NCBI GenBank assembly: GCA_016713735.1
Contig: JADJOP010000001.1
Span: forward strand, 434,001 to 498,000
Direction of reading: 5' to 3'
DNA: 64,000 nt
DNA from: Bryobacterales bacterium
GTDB lineage: Bacteria; Acidobacteriota; Terriglobia; Bryobacterales; Bryobacteraceae
The notes under the pieces are model-generated. The model had not been told where the DNA came from. It was given only the letters and a program-made list of their open reading frames with translations, and ran no database searches. Shown here piece after piece: positions 19,379 through 28,325 of the stretch (positions are counted from its first letter, which is position 1; each line of letters opens with the position of its first letter). The position numbers were made by a program, and so were the translations under genes.

Positions 19379-20575
19379 TCAGGCAGAGCGGACCGGCTCC
19401 ACGCGAACCCATTCGAGGCGGAGTTTTCCTTCCGGACGGGTGCGGCCCTTGGCGGGTGGAAGCAGAAGTTCGAGATCGAGCAGCGACGAAACGCCTGAAG
19501 CAAACTCGAAGCTCTCTTCCCTGCCCTGCGCGGCCAGCGGCCACGGTTCGGTCTGCAGGCCGGCGATGCGCCACACGGGTGTGGAGGAGTTGGGGGTGAA
19601 CTCGACCCCGTAGCGCCACACGAGGCGGTAGCGTGTGCCGGGCTGGACGGGAAGACGGAGGCGGGCCACCACGGCGCCGGCGGGTTGCATGCCGGACATC
19701 TCAATGCGCAGCCCGGCGGGGAGGCCGGCATGGGCGAGGACTCCGTTCTGCGCGGGGAGTGCCCAGTCGAAACAGGCAGGGGTGGGCTGGTGGTGAAAGG
19801 CGGGATCGGCGATGAGGACGCCCTGGGCGGGGTTGAGCGGCGCGCGGGCGATCCAGCGGTGGGCGGCGGCGGCGTTCCAGAAGGCAACCGCCGATGCGGT
19901 GTCGCCTGCGTCGTTGGCGCTCTGGCAGCCTGCCAGCAGCATCTCCCCCGTGCCACGGACCGGGGTCGAGGCCGCACGAGGCGCGAGGCGGGCGGCGTCG
20001 GTGAAGCGCTGCTGGCGCAGCAGGAGGCCGAGCAGATCGAGGCGGGCGGCGGGGTAGGCCGGCTGCAGGCGGTCCAACATGGCCAGCGGATCGGGTTCGA
20101 TGCGCAGGCAGAGGCTGAACACGCCGGTGAGATCACCCTGGTAGGGAGAAGCCGCGCTGCGGGCGTAGTGCCAGAACCGAGCCTCATCGCCGCGGCGGAA
20201 GTGGAAGTTGGCAAGGGTCCATTGGGGCAGGAAGGCGCGGTCAAGCCGGGCGGCGTGGGCGAGCGCCTGTTGGGCGCGGGTCAAGTCGCCTTGCCGTTCC
20301 AGGTCAAGTCCGAGGCGGATCCACGCCGGGGCGTAGGCCGGGTGAAGCGAACGGATCTCGTTCCAGTGGCGGGGAGCGTGGTGGGGTTCGAGGTCGGCCA
20401 GGAGGAGGCGCGGGTGATGATCGAGGGGGCTGAGGCGGGCGGCCCAGGTGAGGGCAGGTTGGGTGCCGTGGGACTCGAGCAGGGCGGAGACGAACTGGCA
20501 CAGGGAGAGGGCGGAGAGGAACAGGAGGAGGAGCCTACCACCTACCAGGGATGAGTACGGATTCTTCTCAGGCAA
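19379..20575 (-). CDS. Membrane-anchored TPR-type protein
   Basis: A 398-residue protein beginning with TTG at 20575, supported by GGAGG six bases upstream. An N-terminal hydrophobic segment (LLLLFLSALSLCQFVSALL) anchors or exports it. Residues 60-230 show helical repeats of tetratricopeptide type (PAWIRLGLDLERQGDLTRAQQAL). The C-terminal 150 residues look like a beta-sandwich (RLRLPVQPGTRYRLVWRYGVEF). Such proteins often accompany O-antigen ligase or polysaccharide genes, but none is adjacent. Its stop is 77 bp before the BMC-H start, so it could share that transcript. Function unknown. Confidence 0.75.
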   Translation of the reverse strand: MPEKNPYSSLVGGRLLLLFLSALSLCQFVSALLESHGTQPALTWAARLSPLDHHPRLLLADLEPHHAPRHWNEIRSLHPAYAPAWIRLGLDLERQGDLTRAQQALAHAARLDRAFLPQWTLANFHFRRGDEARFWHYARSAASPYQGDLTGVFSLCLRIEPDPLAMLDRLQPAYPAARLDLLGLLLRQQRFTDAARLAPRAASTPVRGTGEMLLAGCQSANDAGDTASAVAFWNAAAAHRWIARAPLNPAQGVLIADPAFHHQPTPACFDWALPAQNGVLAHAGLPAGLRIEMSGMQPAGAVVARLRLPVQPGTRYRLVWRYGVEFTPNSSTPVWRIAGLQTEPWPLAAQGREESFEFASGVSSLLDLELLLPPAKGRTRPEGKLRLEWVRVEPVRSA

Positions 20576-20869
20576 AGTATGCCTCCATGCGTAGGGGCTT
20601 CGTACCGATGAATAGAACGTGATACGTTTCCGCTCTCCTCACACTGACTCAGTGGTGTAGGAAGCCGGGATTCTCCGCAGGGAGACTCTTGTTGGCGAGA
20701 ATCTGGCGCGTCGTGGACAGGGATGCACCCTTCCATCCGGATGAGGCGGCGCTTGGGAAAACAGGGACGCTCGTACTGGCGCATCGTGTGAAGGCGGAAA
20801 CGCGGCGGAGTCGCCGCGCGGGCAGCCGGTGGGGAAGCGAATAGACATGAGGACGAGGAGCAACAGGTA
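20576..20869. other. Intergenic region between divergent TPR and FecR-like genes
   Basis: About 294 bp. I see no convincing ORF, RNA or strong promoter here. It should hold the divergent promoters of the flanking genes. GAGGAGC lies about 9 nt before the start at 20870. Confidence 0.5.
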
Positions 20870-21817
20870 ATGACAGTACAGTTCGGACTCGCAGTGGTTC
20901 TCTCGGCGCAGCTGTCGGTTGGGATGGCGGCGTCGTCAGTGATCGGTGTGGCCACCGCTCGCGGGGGAATCAGGATGGACGAAGCCGCGGTGAGCGGCAA
21001 CGGGACGTTGTTCGAAGGGACGACGGTGGAAACAGGGAGAACGGTGAGTGATCTTCGGCTGAACAACGGGATGAATGTGCAACTGTCTTCAGGCTCGAAG
21101 GGCGTGGTGTTCGCTGACCGGCTGGTGTTGCAGCGTGGCGGGGGGCAGTTGTCGAGCCCGGCGGGCAAGGCCTCGCCCTACTGGATGGAGGCGCGTACGT
21201 TGCGTGTCGAGCCGGTGGGCGGCGGAGCGCAGGGAATGGTACAACTGACGGCGGCAAACCGCGTGCAGGTGTCGGCGGCGCGGGGCAGCCTGCGGGTGAC
21301 CAACGCGCATGGCGTGATGATCGCCTCGCTGGCGGCGGGGCGGGCGCTGGAGTTCGAGTTGCCTGGAGAGTCGGGGGCTTCCGGACCGGCGCTGGTCACG
21401 GGCTGCCTGATCAAGCGGGACGGGAAATATCTGTTGACCGATGAAGCGGCCGGCGTGACGGTGGAGGTCAAGGGCAGCGTGGAGAAGTATGCGGGTAAGC
21501 GTGTGCAGGTGCAGGGCTCGCAGATTCCCGATGCGCGGCCGATGGCGGGCGCGTCGCAGGTGGTGCAGGCGGCCGAGGTGAAGCAGTTGGAGGACAAGTG
21601 CGCCAGCAAGGCGGGAGCGGCGGCAGCGGGAGCGGCAGCCAGCGGCGCCGCGGCAGGCGGAGCGGCTGCAGGCGGCGGAGCGGCGGCAGGCACGGCGACG
21701 GCCGTGGGCGCCGGGTTAGCCGCCAAGGCTGTGATTGCCGGCGTGATTGTGGCAGCGGCAACCACGGGCACCGTGGTTGCTGTAACGGGTGAAGACGAAA
21801 CCCCGATCAGCAAGTAG
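20870..21817 (+). CDS. Exported FecR-like domain protein
   Basis: A 315-residue protein with a signal peptide ending near MAAS. The first half has the beta-rich repeat of FecR-type domains (GTLFEGTTVETG, LRLNNGMNVQLSSGSKGVVF). A middle segment (VTGCLIKRDGKYLLTDEAAGVTVEV) resembles the small OB-like domain of DUF5818-type proteins. Then comes an Ala/Gly-rich run (about residues 243-285) and a C-terminal hydrophobic stretch. No anti-sigma cytoplasmic region or sigma factor gene is present, so it is not a classical FecR regulator. Likely an envelope protein of unknown role. Confidence 0.75.
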   Translation: MTVQFGLAVVLSAQLSVGMAASSVIGVATARGGIRMDEAAVSGNGTLFEGTTVETGRTVSDLRLNNGMNVQLSSGSKGVVFADRLVLQRGGGQLSSPAGKASPYWMEARTLRVEPVGGGAQGMVQLTAANRVQVSAARGSLRVTNAHGVMIASLAAGRALEFELPGESGASGPALVTGCLIKRDGKYLLTDEAAGVTVEVKGSVEKYAGKRVQVQGSQIPDARPMAGASQVVQAAEVKQLEDKCASKAGAAAAGAAASGAAAGGAAAGGGAAAGTATAVGAGLAAKAVIAGVIVAAATTGTVVAVTGEDETPISK

Positions 21818-21838
21818 CGCGCTGTCCAGAGAATAGCC

Positions 21839-21884
21839 GACGGGCCAAGACGCACCTCACAACTTGAGCGCGCCTTGGCCCGTC
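21839..21884 (+). terminator. Possible terminator after the FecR-like gene
   Basis: GACGGGCCAAG (21839-21849) pairs with CTTGGCCCGTC (21874-21884), followed by the T-rich CTCTTATTCCTT. The 24-nt loop is long, so the efficiency is doubtful. Confidence 0.5.
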
Positions 21885-21987
21885 CTCTTATTCCTTGAGG
21901 GCGCGGATCACATCGTCAACCACCTAAGGCCATCAGCCTCATGTTCCGCGCACGCTCAAGGCGGCTAGTCTTGGTGAACCTGCCGGA

Positions 21988-22134
21988 CTACTCCAGCAGG
22001 CGAATTCCCATGTAAAGTCCGCCGAAAACTACAACACTCACTACAGCAACTGAAATCCAAACCAGGATTCTCTCCTTGGGACTGCTGGCGGCCTGATCAT
22101 CTTGTTTGATCTGATCGTCGAGGCTGTCGAACAT
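21988..22134 (-). CDS. 48-residue single-span membrane protein
   Basis: A small ORF with a strong ribosome-binding site, AGGAGGT, 8 nt before its ATG on the minus strand. The protein starts MFDSLDDQIKQDDQ, an acidic cytoplasmic head, continues with SPKERILVWISVAVV, a single membrane helix (about residues 23-42), and ends GLYMGIRLLE. The charge pattern, with basic residues before the helix, and the good start signal support expression. I do not know its function. It is convergent with the FecR-like gene and precedes no obvious partner. Confidence 0.75.
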   Translation of the reverse strand: MFDSLDDQIKQDDQAASSPKERILVWISVAVVSVVVFGGLYMGIRLLE

Positions 22135-22269
22135 GGCCTTGACCTCCTATGTAGATATACGAGCCGCTGATATGAAAGTTACTTTCCGCCTCCATACTAC
22201 GCCCAGACGAGCGCGGTGGGAAGGGAAATCGGCAACCACTCCAGAGAGATATCCGTGTGAAGACAACGA

Positions 22270-23542
22270 TTAGGGACGGCGTTCGAAGGCATCGAGGACG
22301 ATGGAGGTCATGACCTTGACGCCGACCACGAGGGATGCCTCGTCGACGTCATAGTCGGCGGTGTGGAGGGCGGCGGTGATGCCACGCTGGGAGTTAGCCA
22401 CGCCGAGCCAGTAGAAGAAGCCGGGGATCACCTTCTGGAACTCGGAGAAGTCCTCGGCGCCGGAGACGGGCTTGGTGGTCACGACGTTCTCTTTGCCGGC
22501 AATGCGTGTGATGGTGGGCAGGGTGGCGGCGGCGAGGAGCCTCGGGATTGGTGGTGACCGAGTACTGGCGCTCAATTTCGAGCTGGTAGGCTGCGCCGTG
22601 GGCCGCGGTGACGCCGGCGAGGATCTCCTCCATGAGTTTGTGAATGCGGCTGCGGGTGTCTTCGTTGAGGGTGCGGATGGTGCCGAGCAGGCGAACCTCG
22701 TCGGCGATGATGTTCTCGCGGTCGCCGCCTTCGATTTTGCCGATGGTGAGGACGATGGGGTCCTGGGGATCGATGCGGCGGCTGCGGATGGACTGCAGGG
22801 CGAGGACGGCTTCCGAGGCGACGACGACGGGGTCGATGCCGAGGTGGGGCCAGGCGGCGTGGGCCTTTTTGCCTTTGATGCGCACCCAGAAACGGTCGGC
22901 GCTGGAGAGCATGGGGCCGGAGATGTAGCCGATCTGGCCGCTCTCGAGGGCGGGGTTGGTGTGGAGCCCGAAGATGGCGGCGGGGCGGGGATTATCGAGC
23001 GCGCCTTCGGCGACCATCTGGCGGGCGCCGGCGGGTTCGCCCTTGGGTGCGCCTTCCTCGGCCGGCTGGAAGATGAACTTGACGGTGCCGGGAATGCGGT
23101 CGCGCATCTGCATGAGGAGTTCGGCGACGCCGAGTTCGACCGTCATGTGCACGTCGTGGCCGCAGGCGTGTTTGACGCCGGGGGTGCGGGACTTGTAGGG
23201 GACGTCGAGGGTTTCGTTCACCGGGAGGGCATCCATGTCGGCGCGCAGCGCGATGACCGGACCGGGCTTGGCTCCCTTGAGTAAAGCGACCACGCCGTGG
23301 CGGGCCACGCCGGTCTTCACGTCGTCGAAGCCGAGGGCGCGGAGGCGTTCGGCGATGACGCGGGCGGTGCGCTCCTCACGGTTGGAGAGCTCGGGGTGCA
23401 TGTGGAAGTCGCGGCGCATTTCGACGAGCTTGGGGCGGAGGGTTTCGGCGCGGCGGGCGATGTCGGCGTCGCGGGCAGCATCGGCTGAGAGCAGGGTGGG
23501 GAGGAGCGGAAGGACGGCGGCGGGCAGCAGGGCAAACCTCAT
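22270..23542 (-). CDS. Exported M20-family amidohydrolase, frameshifted
   Basis: A zinc amidohydrolase of the hippurate/N-acyl-amino-acid hydrolase type with a signal peptide (MRFALLPAAVLPLLPTLLSA). It has DFHMHPELS, ALRADMDALPV, the metal-binding HACGHDVHM, FQPAEEG, FGLHTNP and the dimerisation-domain segment GKKAHAAWPHLGIDP. The first frame becomes nonsense after VTTNPE. The true C-terminus, with SGAEDFSEFQKVIPGFFYWLG and ALHTADYDVDE, is in the next frame and ends at 22270. Removing one base at 22540-22541 joins them into a protein of about 423 residues of normal length. Probably active in the periplasm if intact. Confidence 0.88.
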
Positions 23543-23549
23543 ACGGTTG

Positions 23550-23555
23550 AGTCTA
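23550..23555 (-). promoter_or_regulatory. Candidate -10 box (TAGACT), leaderless amidohydrolase transcript
   Basis: TAGACT on the minus strand, seven bases, then the ATG at 23542; no Shine-Dalgarno sequence is visible. Confidence 0.45.
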
Positions 23556-23575
23556 ACGCTACACTGGCCTTACCG

Positions 23576-24163
23576 ATGCGATGCCTGGCTGTTCTCCTAT
23601 GTGTGTTGACGCTGCCGGGGGTGTGCGCGGCGGCGACGGAGGTGGAACTCTCCTACAGTTCGCTGCGGAAGATGCTGGCGGCGCAGCTGTTTACACAGGA
23701 CGGGCGGAAGTATGTCCGCGGCAGCCAGTCGACCAAGTGCAGCTATGCCTACCTGGAAAAGCCGAAGGTGGGCGAGGCGGGGGGGCGTCTGCGAGTAGAG
23801 TCGCGGTTTAGCGGGCGGAGCGCCCTGAACATGTTCGGCAAGTGCGTGGGGATGGGCGATTCGTTTGACCTCGTGATTCTGGCGACGCCGATTTATACGG
23901 GTGGGGCGATGCAGTTTAAGGACGTCTACGTGGAGACGAAAGGGAAAGAGACGTTTTACTCGCGGCAGGTGAGGAACGCGCTGGCGAAGACGTTGGACAG
24001 CCAGTTGAAGTGGCCGATTGAGGGGTTGGCGCGGACGATTCTGGAGTCGGCGACGACGACGCTGCCGGTGGAGAAGAAGTTGTCGAGGTTCAATGTAACG
24101 GCGATTACGGTTGAGAAGACATCGCTGGTGCTCACGGTGGATTTCCGGCTGCAGGTGAAGTGA
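23576..24163 (+). CDS. Exported protein of unknown function
   Basis: A 195-residue protein with a signal peptide (MRCLAVLLCVLTLPGVCAAA). The mature part is mostly beta with pairs of helices (YSSLRKMLAAQLF, RNALAKTLDSQLKWP), a pattern like lipid-binding tubular folds, but I cannot name the family with confidence. Two Cys (CSYAYLEKP and FGKCVGMGD) could form a disulfide. It is divergent from the amidohydrolase with only 33 bp between starts, so the two share a compact promoter region; TACACT lies 10 nt before the ATG. Confidence 0.65.
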   Translation: MRCLAVLLCVLTLPGVCAAATEVELSYSSLRKMLAAQLFTQDGRKYVRGSQSTKCSYAYLEKPKVGEAGGRLRVESRFSGRSALNMFGKCVGMGDSFDLVILATPIYTGGAMQFKDVYVETKGKETFYSRQVRNALAKTLDSQLKWPIEGLARTILESATTTLPVEKKLSRFNVTAITVEKTSLVLTVDFRLQVK

Positions 24164-24289
24164 GGCGGGCGGGCGGCTGGTTGGGACGGGGGCGGGGGCG
24201 AAAATAACGATTGCATGGCTCAGGGGTTGACCGTATGCTCATGAGTAAGGGAAACACCCCCCGTGCCTTCCTCCGAAGGGTGTGGGCGG

Positions 24290-24988
24290 ATGCTGTCGCG
24301 CATTCTCCAAAGCAGCCTGGCGCTGGTTGGCGCTGTGGGTTTGGCTTTGGCCACGCCTCGAAGTCTCGAACCGCTGATGTGTGATCCCGCTGCCTTTGCG
24401 GCGGTGCGGCAGCCTGCGCAGCTTTGCCCGGAGGATCACGACGCCTCGCCGGCCGCCACTGGGCGGGTGTACCTGCTATCCACGCAGTCGGGGCGGCTGG
24501 AGGCAGCTTACTCGCGCAACCTGACGGCCAGAGTGGAGCGCAAGTTGCAGCGCTCGGAGCGGGCGTTGCGGAACAGGGCTGAGCCTGCGGTGAGTGACCC
24601 GGCGATGCCGGCCCCCGGCGCGGAGCGATGGCTGGAGGCGCCGCGCTGGCCCTGGCTGCTGGCGTTAGGCTTGTTGCTGGGCGCCGCGTTGGCCGGTTTC
24701 GGCTATGCCGCGCGGCGGATCTTGTTGACCCCGCACCCGCTGTTGCGCAACTACAGCACGCGCGAGGATTCCGGATGGGACACCGTGCGGGCGCGGGTGG
24801 CATCGGGGCGGGTGTGGATCTCGACCTTGCGATCCGGCTTCCTGCGCGCACGCGGGGAGTCGAGCCCGGCGGCGGGTGGCCGCACGCTTCCCGGATTGCG
24901 GCGCAAGTCCTCACACAGCACGGCCACGGTCCCGGCGTCGCATGCGGCTTCGAGCAGGACGGCGGCCCGGGGTTGGCGGGCCGGGTAG
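24290..24988 (+). CDS. Hypothetical protein with a single membrane helix
   Basis: A 232-residue frame with an N-terminal hydrophobic segment (LALVGAVGLALA) and a second one at about residues 116-138 (WLLALGLLLGAALAGFGYAA). A GTG at 24263 would add nine residues. The part after residue 160 is Arg/Ser-rich and less protein-like, so the 3' end may be frameshifted or the gene may stop being real there. No family is recognised. Confidence 0.45.
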   Translation: MLSRILQSSLALVGAVGLALATPRSLEPLMCDPAAFAAVRQPAQLCPEDHDASPAATGRVYLLSTQSGRLEAAYSRNLTARVERKLQRSERALRNRAEPAVSDPAMPAPGAERWLEAPRWPWLLALGLLLGAALAGFGYAARRILLTPHPLLRNYSTREDSGWDTVRARVASGRVWISTLRSGFLRARGESSPAAGGRTLPGLRRKSSHSTATVPASHAASSRTAARGWRAG

Positions 24989-25006
24989 TCGCAACCGGGC
25001 CGCGGG

Positions 25007-26179
25007 TCAGTTCCCGGCTGCTTTCAGCCACTCCAGGTTCAGATGAGCGTGTCGGATTGTCTTGCGCGGACCGCCGGCGGGGATGTGGTTCTGGAAGTAA
25101 CTGTAAGTCAGTTGGAGCGTGCCATCGCGGGCCTGGAGGATCGAGGGGTAGTGGAAGCTGGAGCGGGGCTGGTTTTGCTCGTCGCGCTCGACGTGGCGGG
25201 TCCATTTCCAGGTGCGGCCTTCGTCGTCGCTGAGGGAGAGGGCGAGCGACCAGCGGTCGCGCTCGAGATCGTTGTAGAGCAGGGCCCACGCGCCGCCGGC
25301 GAGGACGTGGACCTCGATGCCGGCGCCGGGATTGGGGAACTCGGTGTCGTAGGGCTTTGACCAGGTGAGGCCGTTGTCGCGCGATTCGCTGGCCAGGATG
25401 CGCTTGGGCGGGGGGCCGTTGTCGCGGAAGTAGGCGACGAGCGTGCCGTCGCGGCGGCGGGCGATGGTGGGTTGGACGGGGCCGTTGCCGACGATGGGTT
25501 CGCTGGTGGTCCAGGTGGCGCCGCCGTCGTCGGTGATGGCGATGAGGGAGAAGTCGAAGCCGTCGGAGTAGAGGGGAACGAGGAGGCGGCCGGAGGGGAG
25601 TTCCGTGGGGCGGGCGCGCGGCATCCAGCCCATGCGGGCGAAGTATTTGTCGGCGGCCTTGGGGATCATGCTCATCACGTGGGGGTCGGCGGCGAAGCCG
25701 GACTCGGCCTGGCGTTTGACGCTGGCGGCGAAGTCGCGCGGGATGGCGAGCCAGGCTTCCTTCTCCTGCCAGACGGGCGGGCCGGGGCGGCTGTAGTTGG
25801 TGGAGAGGCGATATTTGAGGAGTGCGGTATGCCACTCGTTGGCGATGATGACGGGCCAGAAGAGCCAGAGACGCTGTTTGGAATCGACAAAGACGATGGG
25901 GTTGCAATCGGGGAAGCCGGGGGTGTCGGCGATGAGGAAGCGCGGGTCCCAGGTCTTCTGGCCTTTGCGCAGGCGGGAGCCCTCGATTTTGACGTCGTCA
26001 GCGGTGCGCTCGCCGGAGCCGTTGTACCAGACGGCGAGGAGGTCGCCATTGGGCAACTCGACCACGCTGGAGGAGTGGTTGTGCCAGTGTTCGGGCGGGA
26101 AGATGTTCTGTTTTTCGATGAAGGGTTCGGCCGCGGGCAAGGCGCAGGCCAAGCTCAGGGCGAGAAGTGGAAGGCGCAT
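25007..26179 (-). CDS. Exported sialidase/neuraminidase-like BNR-repeat protein
   Basis: A 390-residue secreted beta-propeller. The start at 26179 gives a clean signal peptide (MRLPLLALSLACALPAA); the longer frame to 26287 lies inside the upstream gene. Asp-box-like turns of the BNR fold appear as DDGGATWTTSE, SRDNGLTWSKP and SDDEGRTWKW. A QPTIARRRDGTL segment and the C-terminal HYPSILQARDGTLQLTYSY match the BNR_2 family. Members act on sialic acids or other terminal sugars; the exact sugar is unknown. Its start is 5 bp beyond the stop of the transpeptidase gene, and a TACAAT box overlaps that gene's last codons. Confidence 0.85.
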   Translation of the reverse strand: MRLPLLALSLACALPAAEPFIEKQNIFPPEHWHNHSSSVVELPNGDLLAVWYNGSGERTADDVKIEGSRLRKGQKTWDPRFLIADTPGFPDCNPIVFVDSKQRLWLFWPVIIANEWHTALLKYRLSTNYSRPGPPVWQEKEAWLAIPRDFAASVKRQAESGFAADPHVMSMIPKAADKYFARMGWMPRARPTELPSGRLLVPLYSDGFDFSLIAITDDGGATWTTSEPIVGNGPVQPTIARRRDGTLVAYFRDNGPPPKRILASESRDNGLTWSKPYDTEFPNPGAGIEVHVLAGGAWALLYNDLERDRWSLALSLSDDEGRTWKWTRHVERDEQNQPRSSFHYPSILQARDGTLQLTYSYFQNHIPAGGPRKTIRHAHLNLEWLKAAGN

Positions 26180-26183
26180 GCGC

Positions 26184-27494
26184 CTATTGTAGGCAGCAGG
26201 AGGACTGAATGAGTTGGGTGGGCGAGATTTCGCGCTGGTGGGCGAAATACTGCTGGCCGGAGAGGCGGCGGTAGATTTCGCCTGCAACGCCGGAAGCGAC
26301 CGGACCGTTAACGTGCTTGCCGCCGGTGAGCATGACGACGACGACGAGCTTGTTCTTTTCGACGTCGTTGAAGGAGCCGAACCAGCCCATGTGGGTGGGC
26401 GAATTACGGTCCGTGCAGGTGCCGGTTTTGCCGAGGATGGGTTCGTTGGGGTCGTAGGCGGCGCGGCGGGCGGTGCCGTATTCGACGGCGCCCATCATGC
26501 CCGGCTTGATGTCGGGGATGTACTGGGCGATGTCGAGCTGGCGTTTGACGCGCGGCACGAGGTTGGCGGCCTGTTCCTGGTTCTCGGGGTATTGCAGGTA
26601 GTAGAGCGTTCCGCCATTGGCGATGGAGCTCATCACGGCGGCCAATTGCAGGGGTGTCAGGGTGATGCCCTCGCCGAAGCTGCACATCATGCCGACGCCG
26701 CCGAACTTGGGCGATTCGGTGGGCAGGCGGCCGGGCTGTTCACCTTCCAGGCCGAGCGTGGCGCGCTCGCCGAGGCCGAACAGGCGGGCATAGTAGGAGA
26801 CCTTCTCAAAGCCCATCTTGACGCCGAGGTTGGCGAAAAACTGGTTGTCGGACTTGGCCAGCGCCCCGGTGAGATCGAGCGTGAGGCGGCGCGACAGGCG
26901 CATTGGGGTGGTGCGGTCAATGAGTCCTTCGCTCAGGGCGGCCATGCCGACGATCACTTTGATCGTGGAGCAGGGAATGAAGCCGCTCTTCATGGCGAGT
27001 TGCTGGTTGACCATGCTCAGGATCCGGCCGGTGTTGGGATCGACGACGACGACAGAACCGTTGAGGCCGTTGAGGGCTTCGACGACGGCGCGGCGGACGG
27101 TGAGATCTTCGCCGTCGACTTTGTCGCCCTGCGTGGCGTCGGCAAAGCTGGAAACCTTCCACACGCTGGCCGAAACACGGCGCGAACGGGTGGTGCGTGC
27201 GCGTTTGGTTGTAGTGCGGCGGGTTGAGGGAGCGGCGACGCGACGAGTGGTGGTTTTGCGGCGCGTTGAGGCGGCGCTGGGTTTGGTGGCCGCGCTACGC
27301 CCTCGGGCGACGGGTTTGGCGGGGGTCTTGGCCTTGGACTTGGACTTGGCAACCGTGGTCTTGGCCGGAGCTTTGCGCGCCGCGGAGCGCGCTGCGGTGG
27401 GTTTGGCGGGGGCCTTCTTCTTGGGGGCCGTCGCGGCGGACAGGCTGGTGATGACCGAAATCAGCAGTAAGAGTACGAAAAGAATACGCACCAT
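26184..27494 (-). CDS. Penicillin-binding transpeptidase with a Lys/Ala/Arg-rich linker
   Basis: A 436-residue peptidoglycan transpeptidase. An N-terminal membrane anchor (ILFVLLLLISVITSLSA) is followed by about 85 residues (24-108) made mostly of Lys, Arg, Ala, Pro and Thr, resembling a histone-H1 tail. The penicillin-binding domain has all three motifs: S176-T-I-K179, S215-D-N217 and K356-T-G358. There is no PBP dimerisation or glycosyltransferase domain, so it is a stripped-down class B-like enzyme. The basic linker could bind acidic wall polymers. The sialidase follows 5 bp later. Confidence 0.88.
   Translation of the reverse strand: MVRILFVLLLLISVITSLSAATAPKKKAPAKPTAARSAARKAPAKTTVAKSKSKAKTPAKPVARGRSAATKPSAASTRRKTTTRRVAAPSTRRTTTKRARTTRSRRVSASVWKVSSFADATQGDKVDGEDLTVRRAVVEALNGLNGSVVVVDPNTGRILSMVNQQLAMKSGFIPCSTIKVIVGMAALSEGLIDRTTPMRLSRRLTLDLTGALAKSDNQFFANLGVKMGFEKVSYYARLFGLGERATLGLEGEQPGRLPTESPKFGGVGMMCSFGEGITLTPLQLAAVMSSIANGGTLYYLQYPENQEQAANLVPRVKRQLDIAQYIPDIKPGMMGAVEYGTARRAAYDPNEPILGKTGTCTDRNSPTHMGWFGSFNDVEKNKLVVVVMLTGGKHVNGPVASGVAGEIYRRLSGQQYFAHQREISPTQLIQSSCCLQ
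26186..26191 (-). promoter_or_regulatory. Candidate -10 box (TACAAT) inside the transpeptidase 3' end
   Basis: TACAAT, then AGGCGC, then the sialidase ATG at 26179. The box overlaps the Leu-Gln-stop end of the upstream gene, giving a possible internal leaderless promoter. Confidence 0.5.
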
Positions 27495-27569
27495 CGTTCG
27501 ATTACTCTCCTGGGAACCGATGGACCAAGGGCCCCGGTGTCCATCTATTTCCTATCGGCGGTTCCCCTG

Positions 27570-28313
27570 CTAAGCCGCAGTCCACCCGCCGTCAATGGTC
27601 ATAATCGACCCGGTAATAAATGCTGCTTCCTCGGAAGCAAGATAGAGGGCCATGTGGGCGATCTCTTCAGGCCTACCCAGTCTACCGATTGGCTGACGAA
27701 GATTCAACTCTTGTCTTACCTTATCCTTCTCATGTTTATGATATTTCTCAAGATATCCATCAACGAAGGGGGAGTCGACGGTACCCGGACAGATGCAATT
27801 CACCCTCACCTGCTGGGGGTATTCCACGGCCAGCTGTTTGGTCATGGCGACGACGGCGCCTTTGGTGGCGCAATAGGCGTAGCGCTTCTTGATGCCGACG
27901 ACGCCGGCGACCGAGCCGATGTTGACGATGTTGCCGTGGGTGGCAATCAGTTTGGGCATGGCGGCGCGGGTAACCAGAAACATGCCGGTGACGTTGACGC
28001 GCATGAGGCGTTCGAAGTCGGCGAGCGAGGTTTCTTCGATGCCGCCGACCAGGCCGATGCCGGCGTTGTTGACGAGGATGTCGAGGCGGTCGAGCGGGGA
28101 GATGGCGGCGTTGACGGCGGCTTCGTCGGCGATGTCGAGGGGGAGAGCGCGGGCCGAGGGGAGTTGGGAGGCCAGGGCCTGGGCGGCGTCAGCGTTGAGG
28201 TCGGCCACGAGGACGGTGGCTCCGGCGGCGGCAAAGGCGCGGCAGGTGGCTTCCCCGATGCCGCTGGCGCCTCCGGTGACGAGGGCCACGCGGTTGTCGA
28301 GTCGGAAGGGCAT
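27570..28313 (-). CDS. Short-chain dehydrogenase/reductase
   Basis: A 247-residue classical SDR. It shows the NAD(P) motif TGGASGIG (residues 14-21), the strand end LVADL suggesting NAD preference by its Asp, NNAGIG, a serine in NIGSVAG and the catalytic Y-C-A-T-K. The C-terminal ITGSIMTIDGGWTAA is typical. Closest in style to FabG-like and sugar-acid dehydrogenases such as those for 2-keto-3-deoxy-L-fuconate; the substrate is not decided. It lies 12 bp after the beta-helix gene, suggesting a shared carbohydrate role. Confidence 0.9.
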   Translation of the reverse strand: MPFRLDNRVALVTGGASGIGEATCRAFAAAGATVLVADLNADAAQALASQLPSARALPLDIADEAAVNAAISPLDRLDILVNNAGIGLVGGIEETSLADFERLMRVNVTGMFLVTRAAMPKLIATHGNIVNIGSVAGVVGIKKRYAYCATKGAVVAMTKQLAVEYPQQVRVNCICPGTVDSPFVDGYLEKYHKHEKDKVRQELNLRQPIGRLGRPEEIAHMALYLASEEAAFITGSIMTIDGGWTAA

Positions 28314-28325
28314 GAACAGTGTAGT

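Noticed and set aside
20870..21817. FecR anti-sigma regulator of a TonB receptor
   Set aside because: No sigma factor gene next to it, no cytoplasmic anti-sigma domain, and no TonB receptor nearby.
24132..25907. 591-codon minus-strand frame rich in Pro, Arg and His
   Set aside because: It overlaps the sialidase in another frame and has low-complexity composition.
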